Below, piece after piece: positions 1 to 8,327 of a DNA stretch of 64,000 bases (positions are counted from its first letter, which is position 1; every line of letters begins with the position of its first letter). A program made the position numbers and the translations under genes. Origin of the DNA: CBDDBH01 sp965225625 (GTDB lineage: Bacteria; Pseudomonadota; Gammaproteobacteria; JADZEE01); NCBI GenBank assembly GCA_965225625.1, contig CBDDBH010000027.1, forward strand, positions 62,001-126,000. Reading direction: 5' to 3'. The notes under the pieces are model-generated. The model did no database searches, was not told the DNA's origin, and worked only from the letters and a program-made list of their open reading frames with translations.

Positions 1-357
1 GAGCGCCACCCGGGTCGTCAATTGTGATGACATCTCCAGGCCCATAGCCACCGCTGCCGGATCAGACACGCCGCTGGCTTCGATGACGATGTATTCCGGG
101 GGCGCGGGATTCGCCAACACCTGGATGACGGCACTGGCTAAATCCTCGCGGATGGTGCAGCAAATACAGCCGTTGGCGAGGCTGATCTGCTCACCTTCGA
201 CACGCGTAATCAATTGCGAGTCGATGTCGATGTCGCCGAAGTCATTGACCAGCACCGCAATGCGCAAGCCGTGCTCTGCCTGCAGGATACGATTGAGCAG
301 CGTGGTTTTACCCGCGCCCAGAAAACCGGCAAGGATCGTGACCGGCGTCTTACTCAT
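1..357 (-). CDS. COG0523 (CobW-type) GTPase, partial
   Basis: N-terminal 119 residues of a COG0523 G3E-family GTPase; the C-terminus lies beyond the window edge. Seen: a P-loop GFLGAGKTT at residues 11-19, a Walker-B-like segment after VNDFGDID, and the metal-binding NGCICC motif with Cys64, Cys66 and Cys67, followed by EASGVSDP. This family delivers metals (zinc, cobalt, nickel or iron) to client proteins at the expense of GTP; which metal cannot be told from this fragment. The start is the ATG at 355-357. It is divergent from the TauE/SafE gene, with 172 bp between them in which I see no clear operator. Confidence 0.9.
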   Translation of the reverse strand, partial: MSKTPVTILAGFLGAGKTTLLNRILQAEHGLRIAVLVNDFGDIDIDSQLITRVEGEQISLANGCICCTIREDLASAVIQVLANPAPPEYIVIEASGVSDPAAVAMGLEMSSQLTTRVAL

Positions 358-529
358 GCGTCCACCTTAACCGACGTAGACCGTGAATAACCAGTGGTCG
401 GCTGAACTAATACCCGCTGTCGCGAAGCGGGAGAAAGAGAATTTCGCGGATCCGCCAAATGGGTTCGATGACGTGATAGTGTAGCGCGGCGTGTTTATAA
501 GGGACGACGATAAATAGCCCGTAAATACC

Positions 530-1252
530 ATGGATTTATCCATTATCATTGCTTGCGTTTTAATTTCGTTGCTTGCCGCCGCAATCCATGGCGTCGTGGG
601 TTTCGGCTTTAACTTCATCGGTGCGCCGGTGTTGTTACTTATATACCCGCGACTGGTACCCGCGCCAATAGTGCTCGTGTCGGTCGTTATGGTCTGCCTC
701 GTTGGCTGGAAGAGCAGGCAACACATCGTAGTTCGCCACCTTGGCTGGGCAATCGCGGCCAGCGCACTTGGCGCGGTGCTTGCGGGCGTGGCGATCGCGG
801 CGGTCAGTCTGCGCACTTATCAGGCGCTATTTGGCACAATGCTGCTGGTTGCGGTTGCGGTGAGTCTTGGCGGTTGGCGGCCACGGTTAACGGCTGGCAA
901 TGCCTCGGTAGCGGGTCTGATATCAGGTTTCATCGGCACGATAACGTCGATAGGCGGACCGCCGGTGGCGTTGCTGTATCAAGGTTTGACGGCTGACCAG
1001 GTGCGCGGAACCTTGTCGGCGTTTTTTCTGCTGACGACGCCGTTTGTGCTGTTTGCACTACTGGGCGCCGGGCGATTGACGCTCATCGAAGTCGAGCTTT
1101 CGGTAGTGCTACTGCCCGGTATGCTGATGGGCTATGCGTGCTCGCGTCTATTGGTCAAGAGACTCGATCAGGGGATGACCCGCATCGGGATTCTAGTGAT
1201 CTCGGCCGTGGGCGCATTCGTGTTGCTTGGCCGCTATTTCGCAACTGGCTGA
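530..1252 (+). CDS. TauE/SafE (TSUP) family membrane permease
   Basis: A 240-residue integral membrane protein, predominantly hydrophobic with about seven or eight membrane segments. The N-terminal half carries the HGVVGFGFNFIGAPVL stretch and the second half the repeated IGGPPVALLYQG motif, which together mark the two halves of the TSUP (sulfite exporter TauE/SafE) fold. Family members move small organic or inorganic anions such as sulfoacetate, sulfite or sulfite-derived compounds across the inner membrane; substrate is not deducible here. Starts at ATG 530. It stands alone, divergent from the GTPase gene and convergent with the Rieske oxygenase downstream. Confidence 0.88.
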   Translation: MDLSIIIACVLISLLAAAIHGVVGFGFNFIGAPVLLLIYPRLVPAPIVLVSVVMVCLVGWKSRQHIVVRHLGWAIAASALGAVLAGVAIAAVSLRTYQALFGTMLLVAVAVSLGGWRPRLTAGNASVAGLISGFIGTITSIGGPPVALLYQGLTADQVRGTLSAFFLLTTPFVLFALLGAGRLTLIEVELSVVLLPGMLMGYACSRLLVKRLDQGMTRIGILVISAVGAFVLLGRYFATG

Positions 1253-1319
1253 CCTTCACGGTGCGTGGCCACTGGCCGGTGGTCTGCTTTTTTCAGCAAT
1301 GCAGCTCGGGCAAATCGAA

Positions 1320-2387
1320 TTAACCGCCGACGCTGCGCAGCCCCTCATTTTTGTTACTTTGCGCTTCGTTTTCGAGCAGCCGGTCCATGATATGGCGCGA
1401 GTGAACTGCGCCTTTGTCCGACTCCACGGTGAGTGGGAAGATGTAGCCTTTGGCCGTGTCCTCGATGTTCATCTCATCCAGCAATTTCTGCTGGATGTTG
1501 ATAATTTCCTGATCCTGGTGAAACGTGAAATCAATGGCCCTCGTCATGTTTTCGTCCAGGAACCGTCCACCGAAGCGCGGCTGCCGGGCGAGATGCCAGA
1601 AGTAGTAGCAACCTCTCGAATGTGAAGGCACGATGATGTGCGAGGCAAGGATTGAGATGCCTTCCTCTTTTGGCCGGCCGGTTGGCGTTACCCCAACATC
1701 CATAAAAAAGTAGCCAGGTGCCTGCCAATGCATGTTTTGCCAGTGATCGACATGCTCGGGGTAATTGTTAAACGCCTTTTTCCAGATGGGCACCGCGGGT
1801 TTGTCCTCGATCCATCGATTCACTGTAACAGTGTCGCCTTCAACCGTCGTTTTGATTTCCGCCGTCGTCTGGTCATCACTACCAACGGTCTGAGCATGCA
1901 CCGTGGCAATGTGACTGAGGTCGAGGAGATTATCGACCAACAACTGACAGTGGCCATCAACGAACAAGCTGCCGTGCCCCATGTCGACCCAATCTTCACT
2001 CTTATGATAGAAGTAGTCAGGAATAGCGGACTCGTCTGCGCTCGCGGGATCGCCGACCCAGAGCCAGGCGCCTGCATGCCGTTCCACCAGCGGGTAAGCC
2101 CTGACTTTTGCCGTGCGGGGAATGGTGTCTTGTTCAGGTATTGCGGTGCACACGCCGTTGCCGTCGAAACGTATGCCGTGGTACCAGCACTGAACTTCGT
2201 CGCCTACGCGAATGCCCTTAGAAAGCGGCACGAAGCGATGTGGGCACATATCGTGTAACGCCACGATGCTGCCGTCTTCCGTGCGCCACATGACAACCGG
2301 AACGTCGGCTATGCGCCGAGCCAGCAGGGTGTGATTGAGCTCGAAATCAAAGGCGGCGAAATACCATTTGTTTTGTAGAAATTTCAC
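1320..2387 (-). CDS. Rieske non-heme iron oxygenase, VanA-like
   Basis: A 355-residue single-component-type Rieske oxygenase. Seen: N-terminal Rieske [2Fe-2S] ligands Cys48-x-His50 and Cys67-x2-His70 (CPHRF, CWYHG), and the mononuclear iron site Asp156, His159 and His164 in NLLDLSHIATVH. Length and the conserved opening KWYFAAFDFEL resemble vanillate O-demethylase oxygenase and related phenoxy or steroid-type Rieske enzymes that need a separate reductase. No reductase gene is adjacent. The start is GTG at 2387; no good alternative Met lies nearby. The gene precedes the RND exporter gene transcribed in the same direction (82 bp apart), so export of a substrate or product is possible but unproven. 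Confidence 0.9.
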   Translation of the reverse strand: MKFLQNKWYFAAFDFELNHTLLARRIADVPVVMWRTEDGSIVALHDMCPHRFVPLSKGIRVGDEVQCWYHGIRFDGNGVCTAIPEQDTIPRTAKVRAYPLVERHAGAWLWVGDPASADESAIPDYFYHKSEDWVDMGHGSLFVDGHCQLLVDNLLDLSHIATVHAQTVGSDDQTTAEIKTTVEGDTVTVNRWIEDKPAVPIWKKAFNNYPEHVDHWQNMHWQAPGYFFMDVGVTPTGRPKEEGISILASHIIVPSHSRGCYYFWHLARQPRFGGRFLDENMTRAIDFTFHQDQEIINIQQKLLDEMNIEDTAKGYIFPLTVESDKGAVHSRHIMDRLLENEAQSNKNEGLRSVGG

Positions 2388-2468
2388 AATATTGAGTCCA
2401 CGAACGTTTCTCAGGTTAAAACTCTAAGGGTTCAAAGGTTCAATCGCAAGACAGTGGAGTACTTCAAC

Positions 2469-4835
2469 TCAGGTGTGATTCGGCGCAGCGACGTGGTCCG
2501 CATTTGTCGTCTTGTGCTTGTCGATCATCATTAGCAGCGGAGGTAAGAACAAAAAGTCCGCTGCCAGGGCGAGTGCAATGACAATACATGTTAGACCCGC
2601 CATGCGCGAATTCAGTCCGAAATGCGATAGCGACAAGGTCAGGAATCCGACACTCAACACGATTGTCGTGATAATCAGCGCCTGGCCGACTGTGGTGAAT
2701 GCGTAAACCACTGCATCGTGAGTCGCCAAATTACCCTCGCGTCGGGCGCGCAGGTACTTGCTCATAAAGTGAACCGTATCGTCTACCACGATGCCCAGCG
2801 TCATTCCCATCACTGGCGCGATGTCCATGCTTACCCAGCCGTCGATAATTCCCCACACGCCGAATCCCATGGCCGCGGGAACGAGATTGGGCACCAAGCT
2901 GGCTATCCCGAGTTTGACAGAGCGAAACGCCATAACGAGTAACAGGGAGATCATTACCAACGCCAGCGTCGTTGCCTGCATCATGCTGATGGTGTTGCGA
3001 ATGTTGTTCTTCGCGAACATGTAGAACACCCCTGTTGCGGGACTCGGATCGATGGCAGTGCTGTTGTCTTCGAACCAGGCTTGAACACGCGCTTCCAGCG
3101 CCATCATTTGCTGCAGGGTAAGTCGTTGCATGGTGAGCGTGACGCGGATGGTGGATTTGGTGATATCGATCTGGTCGTTCAAATCCAGTCCGTACGGTAG
3201 CGACATTTCGTAAAGCAACAAATATTGCGCGTTCAGATCGCGGGCTTCGGGTAGCCGGTACCACGCAGAATCGTCGCCGTGCATGTTCATGTTGAGCCGT
3301 TTCATGGTGTCGGTAAGCACATTGACATGGACGATTTCGGGTTGAGCGCGCAACCACGCTGCGAATGCGTCTGCCTCATTGAGAAATCCGGGGTTACTGA
3401 TGCCGCCCGCTTCGCCGCTCGCAAGTGAATAATCGATTACCTCTGGACCGGTGAGATTGGCTTCGGCGAAATCAACTGCGCGGCGAAATTCGAAAGTCTG
3501 GTCGAACCAATCGTAGGGATCTTCATTCGCTTCGTTGAGCGGCACGAAAGCGATAAGCGTCACGATCAATGCGCCCATGCCAAAAAACAGCCCCTTGCGT
3601 TTTGCGACGACGAAGAGTCCCAGCCGCCGCATGGCGTTATCGCTAACCTCCCCCGTTCCTCTGGGGTGTATCGGCAATACGGACAGTAACGCCGGTAGAA
3701 ACGTCAGTGATAAAAACAACGATACCAACACGCCACAGGCAACGGTGTTGCCCATCCAGCGGGACGGCGGGACACTCGACGCGTTCAAAGTAAGAAAACC
3801 AAGCGCAGTCGTAATACTGGCGACTGTAATGGGCTGCAGATTGATGCGCAGGCTTTCTTCCAGTGCTGCGCGCCTGGCTTCGCCGCGTTGTAACCCGTGG
3901 ATAAACGTGACCAGCAGATGTACACAACTCGCGACAGCGACCGTGAGAATGATGATTGGGGTTGCGCCTGATTGGGGCGACAGGGGGAAACCGCTGTACC
4001 CGCGTAAGCCCATCGCCGCAAGTATCGAAAACACCGTTACCAACAGCGTTGCCACCGTTGCGGTAACACTGCGCAGTAGCAGCATCAGGATCAAGATCAT
4101 TAACCCGAAACTCAGTGGCAGCAGCCCGGCGGCATCGAGTTCCGCGGCCTCGCCGAACGTCGCATCAAGCACTGCTCCACCGGTCAAATAAAAGTCGATC
4201 TTCGGGTAGAGCACGCGAAACCGGCCCCGCAGTTCCTTTGCCGCCGCGTATGCCACCGGGATCTGTATGGATTTCTCCTCATCCGACACGGTCAATCGCA
4301 CATTGACGGCCGCGACGTGGCCTGGCTCGGAAATCAGGCGTCTTACCAGCAGCGGTTCATGCAAGGCAATCGATCGGATTCGCTCGGTTTGTATCGTACT
4401 CAAACTGGTCGGATCCAGGACCAGATCTTGAACGATGAGATCGTCGCCTTCCGCTTCGGTATGCTGATAGTTGCTGATGGAATCTACCCGAGTGGCGAAC
4501 GGCAGCAACCACCCCTGTTCGGTTAGCGCGACGACCACGGCGAGCGTTTCGGGGGTGAATACGTTGCCGTTGTGCGGAGCTATGAGGAATGAAAAATTGT
4601 TCGTTTTGCTGAAGGTGCGTTCCAGCGCTTCGTACGCCAGACGTTCCGGATTGTCTTCCTGGAAAAAAATCCGATAGTCGGCAGAGAATTGGAGCAAACG
4701 CCCGCCGCTCGCCAGCGCCGCTACCAGCACAATACTCAGCGGCAGGATCCACCAGCGATAGTCGATCACCCAGCGGGCGAAACGGGCTTCGAAACTGGTA
4801 CTGCTGGAATTAGCGGAGGTGACTTGGGTCTGCAT
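2469..4835 (-). CDS. RND superfamily exporter (HAE3/MMPL-like)
   Basis: A 788-residue inner-membrane transporter of the COG1033 hydrophobe/amphiphile efflux-3 type. Seen: one membrane helix near residues 29-48, a large periplasmic domain containing FSADYRIFFQEDNPERL, five further helices with the GATPIIILTVAVASCVHLLVT region, a second periplasmic domain beginning about residue 430, and a second helix bundle containing GMTLGIVVDDTVHFMSKY. This duplicated architecture is diagnostic of RND proteins; the acidic pair in VVDDTVHF is the usual proton-relay position. HAE3 members move lipids, sterol-like molecules or hopanoids and usually work without an adaptor protein. None is encoded beside it. 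It lies upstream of, and co-directional with, the VanA-like oxygenase. Confidence 0.9.
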   Translation of the reverse strand: MQTQVTSANSSSTSFEARFARWVIDYRWWILPLSIVLVAALASGGRLLQFSADYRIFFQEDNPERLAYEALERTFSKTNNFSFLIAPHNGNVFTPETLAVVVALTEQGWLLPFATRVDSISNYQHTEAEGDDLIVQDLVLDPTSLSTIQTERIRSIALHEPLLVRRLISEPGHVAAVNVRLTVSDEEKSIQIPVAYAAAKELRGRFRVLYPKIDFYLTGGAVLDATFGEAAELDAAGLLPLSFGLMILILMLLLRSVTATVATLLVTVFSILAAMGLRGYSGFPLSPQSGATPIIILTVAVASCVHLLVTFIHGLQRGEARRAALEESLRINLQPITVASITTALGFLTLNASSVPPSRWMGNTVACGVLVSLFLSLTFLPALLSVLPIHPRGTGEVSDNAMRRLGLFVVAKRKGLFFGMGALIVTLIAFVPLNEANEDPYDWFDQTFEFRRAVDFAEANLTGPEVIDYSLASGEAGGISNPGFLNEADAFAAWLRAQPEIVHVNVLTDTMKRLNMNMHGDDSAWYRLPEARDLNAQYLLLYEMSLPYGLDLNDQIDITKSTIRVTLTMQRLTLQQMMALEARVQAWFEDNSTAIDPSPATGVFYMFAKNNIRNTISMMQATTLALVMISLLLVMAFRSVKLGIASLVPNLVPAAMGFGVWGIIDGWVSMDIAPVMGMTLGIVVDDTVHFMSKYLRARREGNLATHDAVVYAFTTVGQALIITTIVLSVGFLTLSLSHFGLNSRMAGLTCIVIALALAADFLFLPPLLMMIDKHKTTNADHVAAPNHT

Positions 4836-4919
4836 CCGTGTGCGGGTTATGCCGGAGGAGCGGCGGCCAGAGTATACATGAGGACTCCTCGGATCTTATT
4901 GGCGCGTGTAAATCAATTA

Positions 4920-4959
4920 CCCCTCACCCGACCGCCATTCATGGCGGTCGGGTGAGGGG
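4920..4959. repeat. Dispersed palindrome, copy 1
   Basis: A perfect 19-bp inverted repeat with a 2-nt centre. The arm reads from CCCCTCACCC through GACCGCCAT. It lies between the RND exporter start and the end of the flavin monooxygenase gene. Near-identical arms recur at 14387-14424 and as the outer ends of the larger repeats at 34666-35154 and 50892-51057, so this is a dispersed REP-like family rather than a unique terminator. No T-run follows the stem on either strand. Confidence 0.9.
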
Positions 4960-4986
4960 GAGGGGTCTGCTTTAATTCACTCGCGA

Positions 4987-6174
4987 CTAAACAAAATTCG
5001 TCCCCAACGGCCTGCCAAGTGTTGCCGCGCCGAGCATTTCAAAATTGGCATCGAGATTAAGTGCAGCATGTAGCGTCATTGCATGAATATCGTGCTGCAG
5101 GCGTTGTAACGGATGTGTCTGCTGCAGGATACCGCCGCCGCTGGCCTGGCAGAGTTCGTTGACGGCTTCCAGGCACTGACGCACGGCGTAGGAGGCGTCC
5201 AATCTAACCGTCAGGCGCTGCTTGAGCGGCATGACTTCTCCTCGTTCGGCATAGTCTCGCACCATGCCCGAGCTGCGATCCAGCAATAATTCCGCAATGT
5301 CGGTTTTTATCATCACCTGCGCGAGTTGGCGGTGGGTTATCGCTGAATCGGCTTGCTTGTTCTGCGAGAACGGCATGTTGCGGGATTCGATGTGAGTTTT
5401 GAACACTGTTATTGCCGTTCGCACTGCGCCCAGCGCCGGCGCGGTAACGTTCAGCGACAGCATGGGAGCAAAAGCCGATTGGTATAACGCGGATTTGTTC
5501 GCAGCGGCTGCTCCGGAAATCGCATCGCTGAACGCAATGCTGTGGTGTGCGGGGATATAAATGCCCTTGACCGTGACACTCTTGCTACCGGTGCCGCGCA
5601 GGCCGATTACGTGCCAGTCGTCGAGGATTTGGAAGTCCGTTTTGGGTATCAGAAATATGTGCGGAGCGGGCGGCCCGTTTTCATTCATTACCAGTCCACC
5701 GATATGCACCCAATCGGCGTGATCACAGCCGGAGGCGAAAACCCATCGGCCCTCCGCGATCCGATATCCGCCGTTTTCCCGCGTTACCCTGACACGTGGT
5801 TGCAGGACACCTGAAACCAGCGCGTCATGGTCGTCGCCGAAAATCTCATCCTGTGCCTGGTTGGGAAACAGACCTGCGATCCACTGGTGGATCTGGTGTA
5901 CTGCCAGCACCCAGGCTGTCGATGGACAGCCTTCGGCAATTACAGAGATGATTGGCAATACTTCCGCCATCGACAGTTCAGTGCCGCCGAAGCGTTTGGG
6001 TTGGAACACGCGGAGCAATTCGGCTTCGCGCAGTTCGGCGACGGTTTCATCCGGGATCTTGCGTGCTTCCTCGGTAGCTTCCAATCGCTCGGTGAAATTG
6101 CCGACAAGATTTTGCGCTGCGTCCATTAAGCGCGCCGCGTCCGGTCTGAATTCGGCGTTGCGAACTGTGCTCAC
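4987..6174 (-). CDS. Acyl-CoA-dehydrogenase-fold flavin monooxygenase (HsaA/DszC-like)
   Basis: A 395-residue protein with the acyl-CoA dehydrogenase fold but the character of the flavin-dependent monooxygenase branch (HsaA, DszC, p-hydroxyphenylacetate hydroxylase oxygenase). Seen: N-terminal helical domain with FQPKRFGGTELSMAEVLPIISVIAEGCPSTAWVLAVH (in two conserved pieces), a middle beta domain with the WVFASGCDHADW and GLRGTGSKSVTVKG motifs, and a C-terminal helical bundle ending RPLGTNFV. The conserved acyl-CoA dehydrogenase catalytic Glu is not evident. Such enzymes hydroxylate aromatic or polycyclic substrates with FMNH2 or FADH2 from a separate reductase, which is not adjacent. The start is GTG 6174, touching the stop of the RdhA-like gene, so the two are probably translationally coupled. 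Confidence 0.86.
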   Translation of the reverse strand: MSTVRNAEFRPDAARLMDAAQNLVGNFTERLEATEEARKIPDETVAELREAELLRVFQPKRFGGTELSMAEVLPIISVIAEGCPSTAWVLAVHQIHQWIAGLFPNQAQDEIFGDDHDALVSGVLQPRVRVTRENGGYRIAEGRWVFASGCDHADWVHIGGLVMNENGPPAPHIFLIPKTDFQILDDWHVIGLRGTGSKSVTVKGIYIPAHHSIAFSDAISGAAAANKSALYQSAFAPMLSLNVTAPALGAVRTAITVFKTHIESRNMPFSQNKQADSAITHRQLAQVMIKTDIAELLLDRSSGMVRDYAERGEVMPLKQRLTVRLDASYAVRQCLEAVNELCQASGGGILQQTHPLQRLQHDIHAMTLHAALNLDANFEMLGAATLGRPLGTNFV

Positions 6175-7191
6175 TCAGTCTGTCCCTGCTTTACGTTCGC
6201 GTCGCTGTGCCATCTTGACGACCAATTTGTCCGCCACGCCCGGACGGCTCCACGGACACACGGCTATGCAGATCCCGCAGCTCCTCGTTTCAGCGAAGTA
6301 TGGGATGCATTTGTCGAAATCCACGTACCATTTCTGTTCGCCTCTGACCCACTGCTTTTCATCGTGGATCGCGTCCGGTGGGCAGGCATCACGGCACAGC
6401 TGGCACTGCGTGCAAAATTCGTCGCCGCCGAAAACATCCGGCTCATCAAGCTGTAGTGGCATATCCGTTGTGATTGCCGAGAGGCGGAACGAAGCACCCA
6501 GTTTGCGGTTAATGAGCGAACCGTGTTTACCGAGTTCACCCAGACCTGCGGCGACCGCGGCAGGGATCATAACCAATGAGTGCGCGACGGGGCCTGGATG
6601 CAGGGTAGCCGCGTGGCCGTAACCGCGAACGAGATTCAATAATTTTGCGGCCGCGGTGGCCGCCCGGGTGTATTGACGTCCGATTTCCAGGATGGCGTCG
6701 GCGTTTTCGCCCGGTATAGAGGGCGCCTTGGAGATCTTTTCGTAATCGTGAGCCACGCCGACGACGACAACATATTTTTCTTTGACCTCGAAACTCTCGT
6801 ATACCCACTCAGGCCGCATTTCCGCAATGCCGACAACATCGGCATCGTTGGTGAGCGCGAAAGCCCTGATCTCCTCGCTCCATGCGGCCGGATTTTTGTC
6901 GACGCACTCCGGTGCGACCTCGATGGGGTCCGGTCCACGGTGATGGAACTGTTGCCCGCCGATTATGTGGAAAGCATCCGTGATCTCCTGGCCGTCTTCG
7001 CCCCCGTACATGATCCCCAGGGTATAAGCCTGCATGTCACCGAACTGGTGGTATTGGTCTTCGTGCCAGAAAAACGGGGACGGCTGTCTGCTGGATCCCT
7101 CACCCAAGCCGTTGACCGTGTTACCTGATACTGAGGGCATGGGTGCCAGTGCGGCAGGCGGTGCCTGCCAAACTTCGCCTTTGCGTGCCAT
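6175..7191 (-). CDS. RdhA-like 2[4Fe-4S] protein, copy 1
   Basis: A 338-residue protein resembling the core of corrinoid reductive dehalogenases (RdhA). Seen: the helical GLGELGKHGSLINRKLG and FRLSAITTDMPL segment that in RdhA contacts the cobamide, then two ferredoxin clusters with ligands Cys260/263/266/270 and Cys295/305/308/312, including the RdhA-like KWYVDFDKC and CGICIAVCPW signatures. No twin-arginine signal, membrane segment or C-terminal reductase domain is present, and it is shorter than respiratory RdhAs (about 450-500 residues). The N-terminal NGLGE...PSPFFWH motif is shared with copy 2 at 48111-49094. The start is ATG 7191; an open frame extends upstream to 7323 but overlaps the nitrilase gene. 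Middle gene of a nitrilase-RdhA-monooxygenase operon. Reductive dehalogenation is inference; epoxyqueuosine reductase is the next closest family. Confidence 0.82.
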   Translation of the reverse strand: MARKGEVWQAPPAALAPMPSVSGNTVNGLGEGSSRQPSPFFWHEDQYHQFGDMQAYTLGIMYGGEDGQEITDAFHIIGGQQFHHRGPDPIEVAPECVDKNPAAWSEEIRAFALTNDADVVGIAEMRPEWVYESFEVKEKYVVVVGVAHDYEKISKAPSIPGENADAILEIGRQYTRAATAAAKLLNLVRGYGHAATLHPGPVAHSLVMIPAAVAAGLGELGKHGSLINRKLGASFRLSAITTDMPLQLDEPDVFGGDEFCTQCQLCRDACPPDAIHDEKQWVRGEQKWYVDFDKCIPYFAETRSCGICIAVCPWSRPGVADKLVVKMAQRRERKAGTD

Positions 7192-7198
7192 AGCGAAC

Positions 7199-8164
7199 CT
7201 ACTCTTGTCGTGGTTTCTTGCTGAATACCAGTGGTGATTTAGGCTCCGTGTCCAGCTCGACGCGAATGACGTCGAAGCGGTTGTAGTGTCCCACGATATC
7301 GTGAAACAGTTTACCGTGTACAACCGGATCGCCGGGACAATCAGCGTAGACGATGCCTTCGCGATCCTGCAGTGGTGGTGTTACCCATTCGCCGTCGGGT
7401 CCAAGTACGCCGGTGATGCAGTCGAAGAACCCTTCCGGTATCTCAAATGCAATGCCCAACTCGTCGGCCGTTGTCTGGTCGCCACAGGCGGAACTGACGA
7501 TCGAATACAACTTGCCTTCATACGCATGTGGCGCCACATGCAGATACAGCTCATTGGCCGAATGCCGGGCACCGATCAGCGCACAGGACGGAAAATTGGC
7601 GACGTGGATGCGTTCACCTTGAGCCAGCAGGGCAAAGCGCGCCAGGGTGTTGATATTCTCGCCGCAATTAAGCGTGCCCAGTGGTCCAAACTCGGTGTCG
7701 ACGACGGCCATCGTGGAACCGTCGCCACCGCGCCAGACCACGCGTTCTCCCCAGGTAGGCATGAGCTTGCGGTGCTTGCCAAGGAGCGTGCCGTCCGAAC
7801 CTATCATGATGTTGGTGTTGTAGAGCGTCCCGACCGTGGCGGTATCGCGTTCGGTTACGCCGACAACGGCGACAATACCTGCGTTGCGACATGCGTCGCC
7901 GAGAGCCTCGGTAACCGGCCCCGGAACCTCAACGGCGTTTTCAAAAAAGCGGACATGAAACGGCCCGCTTTCAGATAGCGGTTTTACGAAAACCCAATAG
8001 GGAAATCCTGGGATGAAGCTTTCGGGCAGCGCGACAATATCTGCGCCGTTGGCAGCGGCTTCGGCGATCAGTGCACAGGCTTTAGCGGTACCGGCCTCAC
8101 GGTCGAGAAAGGGCGCCACGGCTTGTACGGCCGCCGCACGGAATGATTTGACGATGTTGGTCAT
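7199..8164 (-). CDS. Nitrilase-family carbon-nitrogen hydrolase
   Basis: A 321-residue member of the nitrilase superfamily. The Glu-Lys-Cys triad is visible as Glu48 (ALPESF), Lys133 (KHRKLMPTWGE) and Cys167 (TLNCGEN). Length and the PGFPYWVF and HRKLMPT segments match branch 1 nitrilases, which convert nitriles to acids and ammonia, rather than omega-amidases or ureidopropionases. Starts at ATG 8164 and ends 7 bp before the RdhA-like gene, so it is the first gene of that operon. Arylacetonitrile or aliphatic preference cannot be told. A cytosolic enzyme. Confidence 0.9.
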   Translation of the reverse strand: MTNIVKSFRAAAVQAVAPFLDREAGTAKACALIAEAAANGADIVALPESFIPGFPYWVFVKPLSESGPFHVRFFENAVEVPGPVTEALGDACRNAGIVAVVGVTERDTATVGTLYNTNIMIGSDGTLLGKHRKLMPTWGERVVWRGGDGSTMAVVDTEFGPLGTLNCGENINTLARFALLAQGERIHVANFPSCALIGARHSANELYLHVAPHAYEGKLYSIVSSACGDQTTADELGIAFEIPEGFFDCITGVLGPDGEWVTPPLQDREGIVYADCPGDPVVHGKLFHDIVGHYNRFDVIRVELDTEPKSPLVFSKKPRQE

Positions 8165-8327
8165 AGCTCAGTTGCCCGGTTGGCACTCGGAAAATCGAAG
8201 ACGTTTCGATCAGAGTCCGGCATTCCTGCTTTAAATCTTACGGCGCAATCCCGGCTCCACGCGTGTGTTGTTGTTTTAGCGCCGAACGAACATTGTAGCG
8301 CGATCACGTCGCCGCGGTAACGCCGTA

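Noticed and set aside
3535..4191. A 218-codon plus-strand frame within the RND exporter gene.
   Set aside because: Antisense shadow of a well-supported membrane transporter.
5861..6622. A 253-codon plus-strand frame over the monooxygenase and RdhA-like genes.
   Set aside because: Low-complexity Ser/Arg-rich translation typical of antisense to GC-rich genes; no start signal.
6175..7191. Possible epoxyqueuosine reductase (QueG) instead of RdhA-like.
   Set aside because: QueG shares a dicluster and cobalamin fold, but the KWYVDFDKC, CGICxxxCPW and GELGKHGS motifs follow RdhA, and tRNA-modification genes are absent. Kept as an alternative only.
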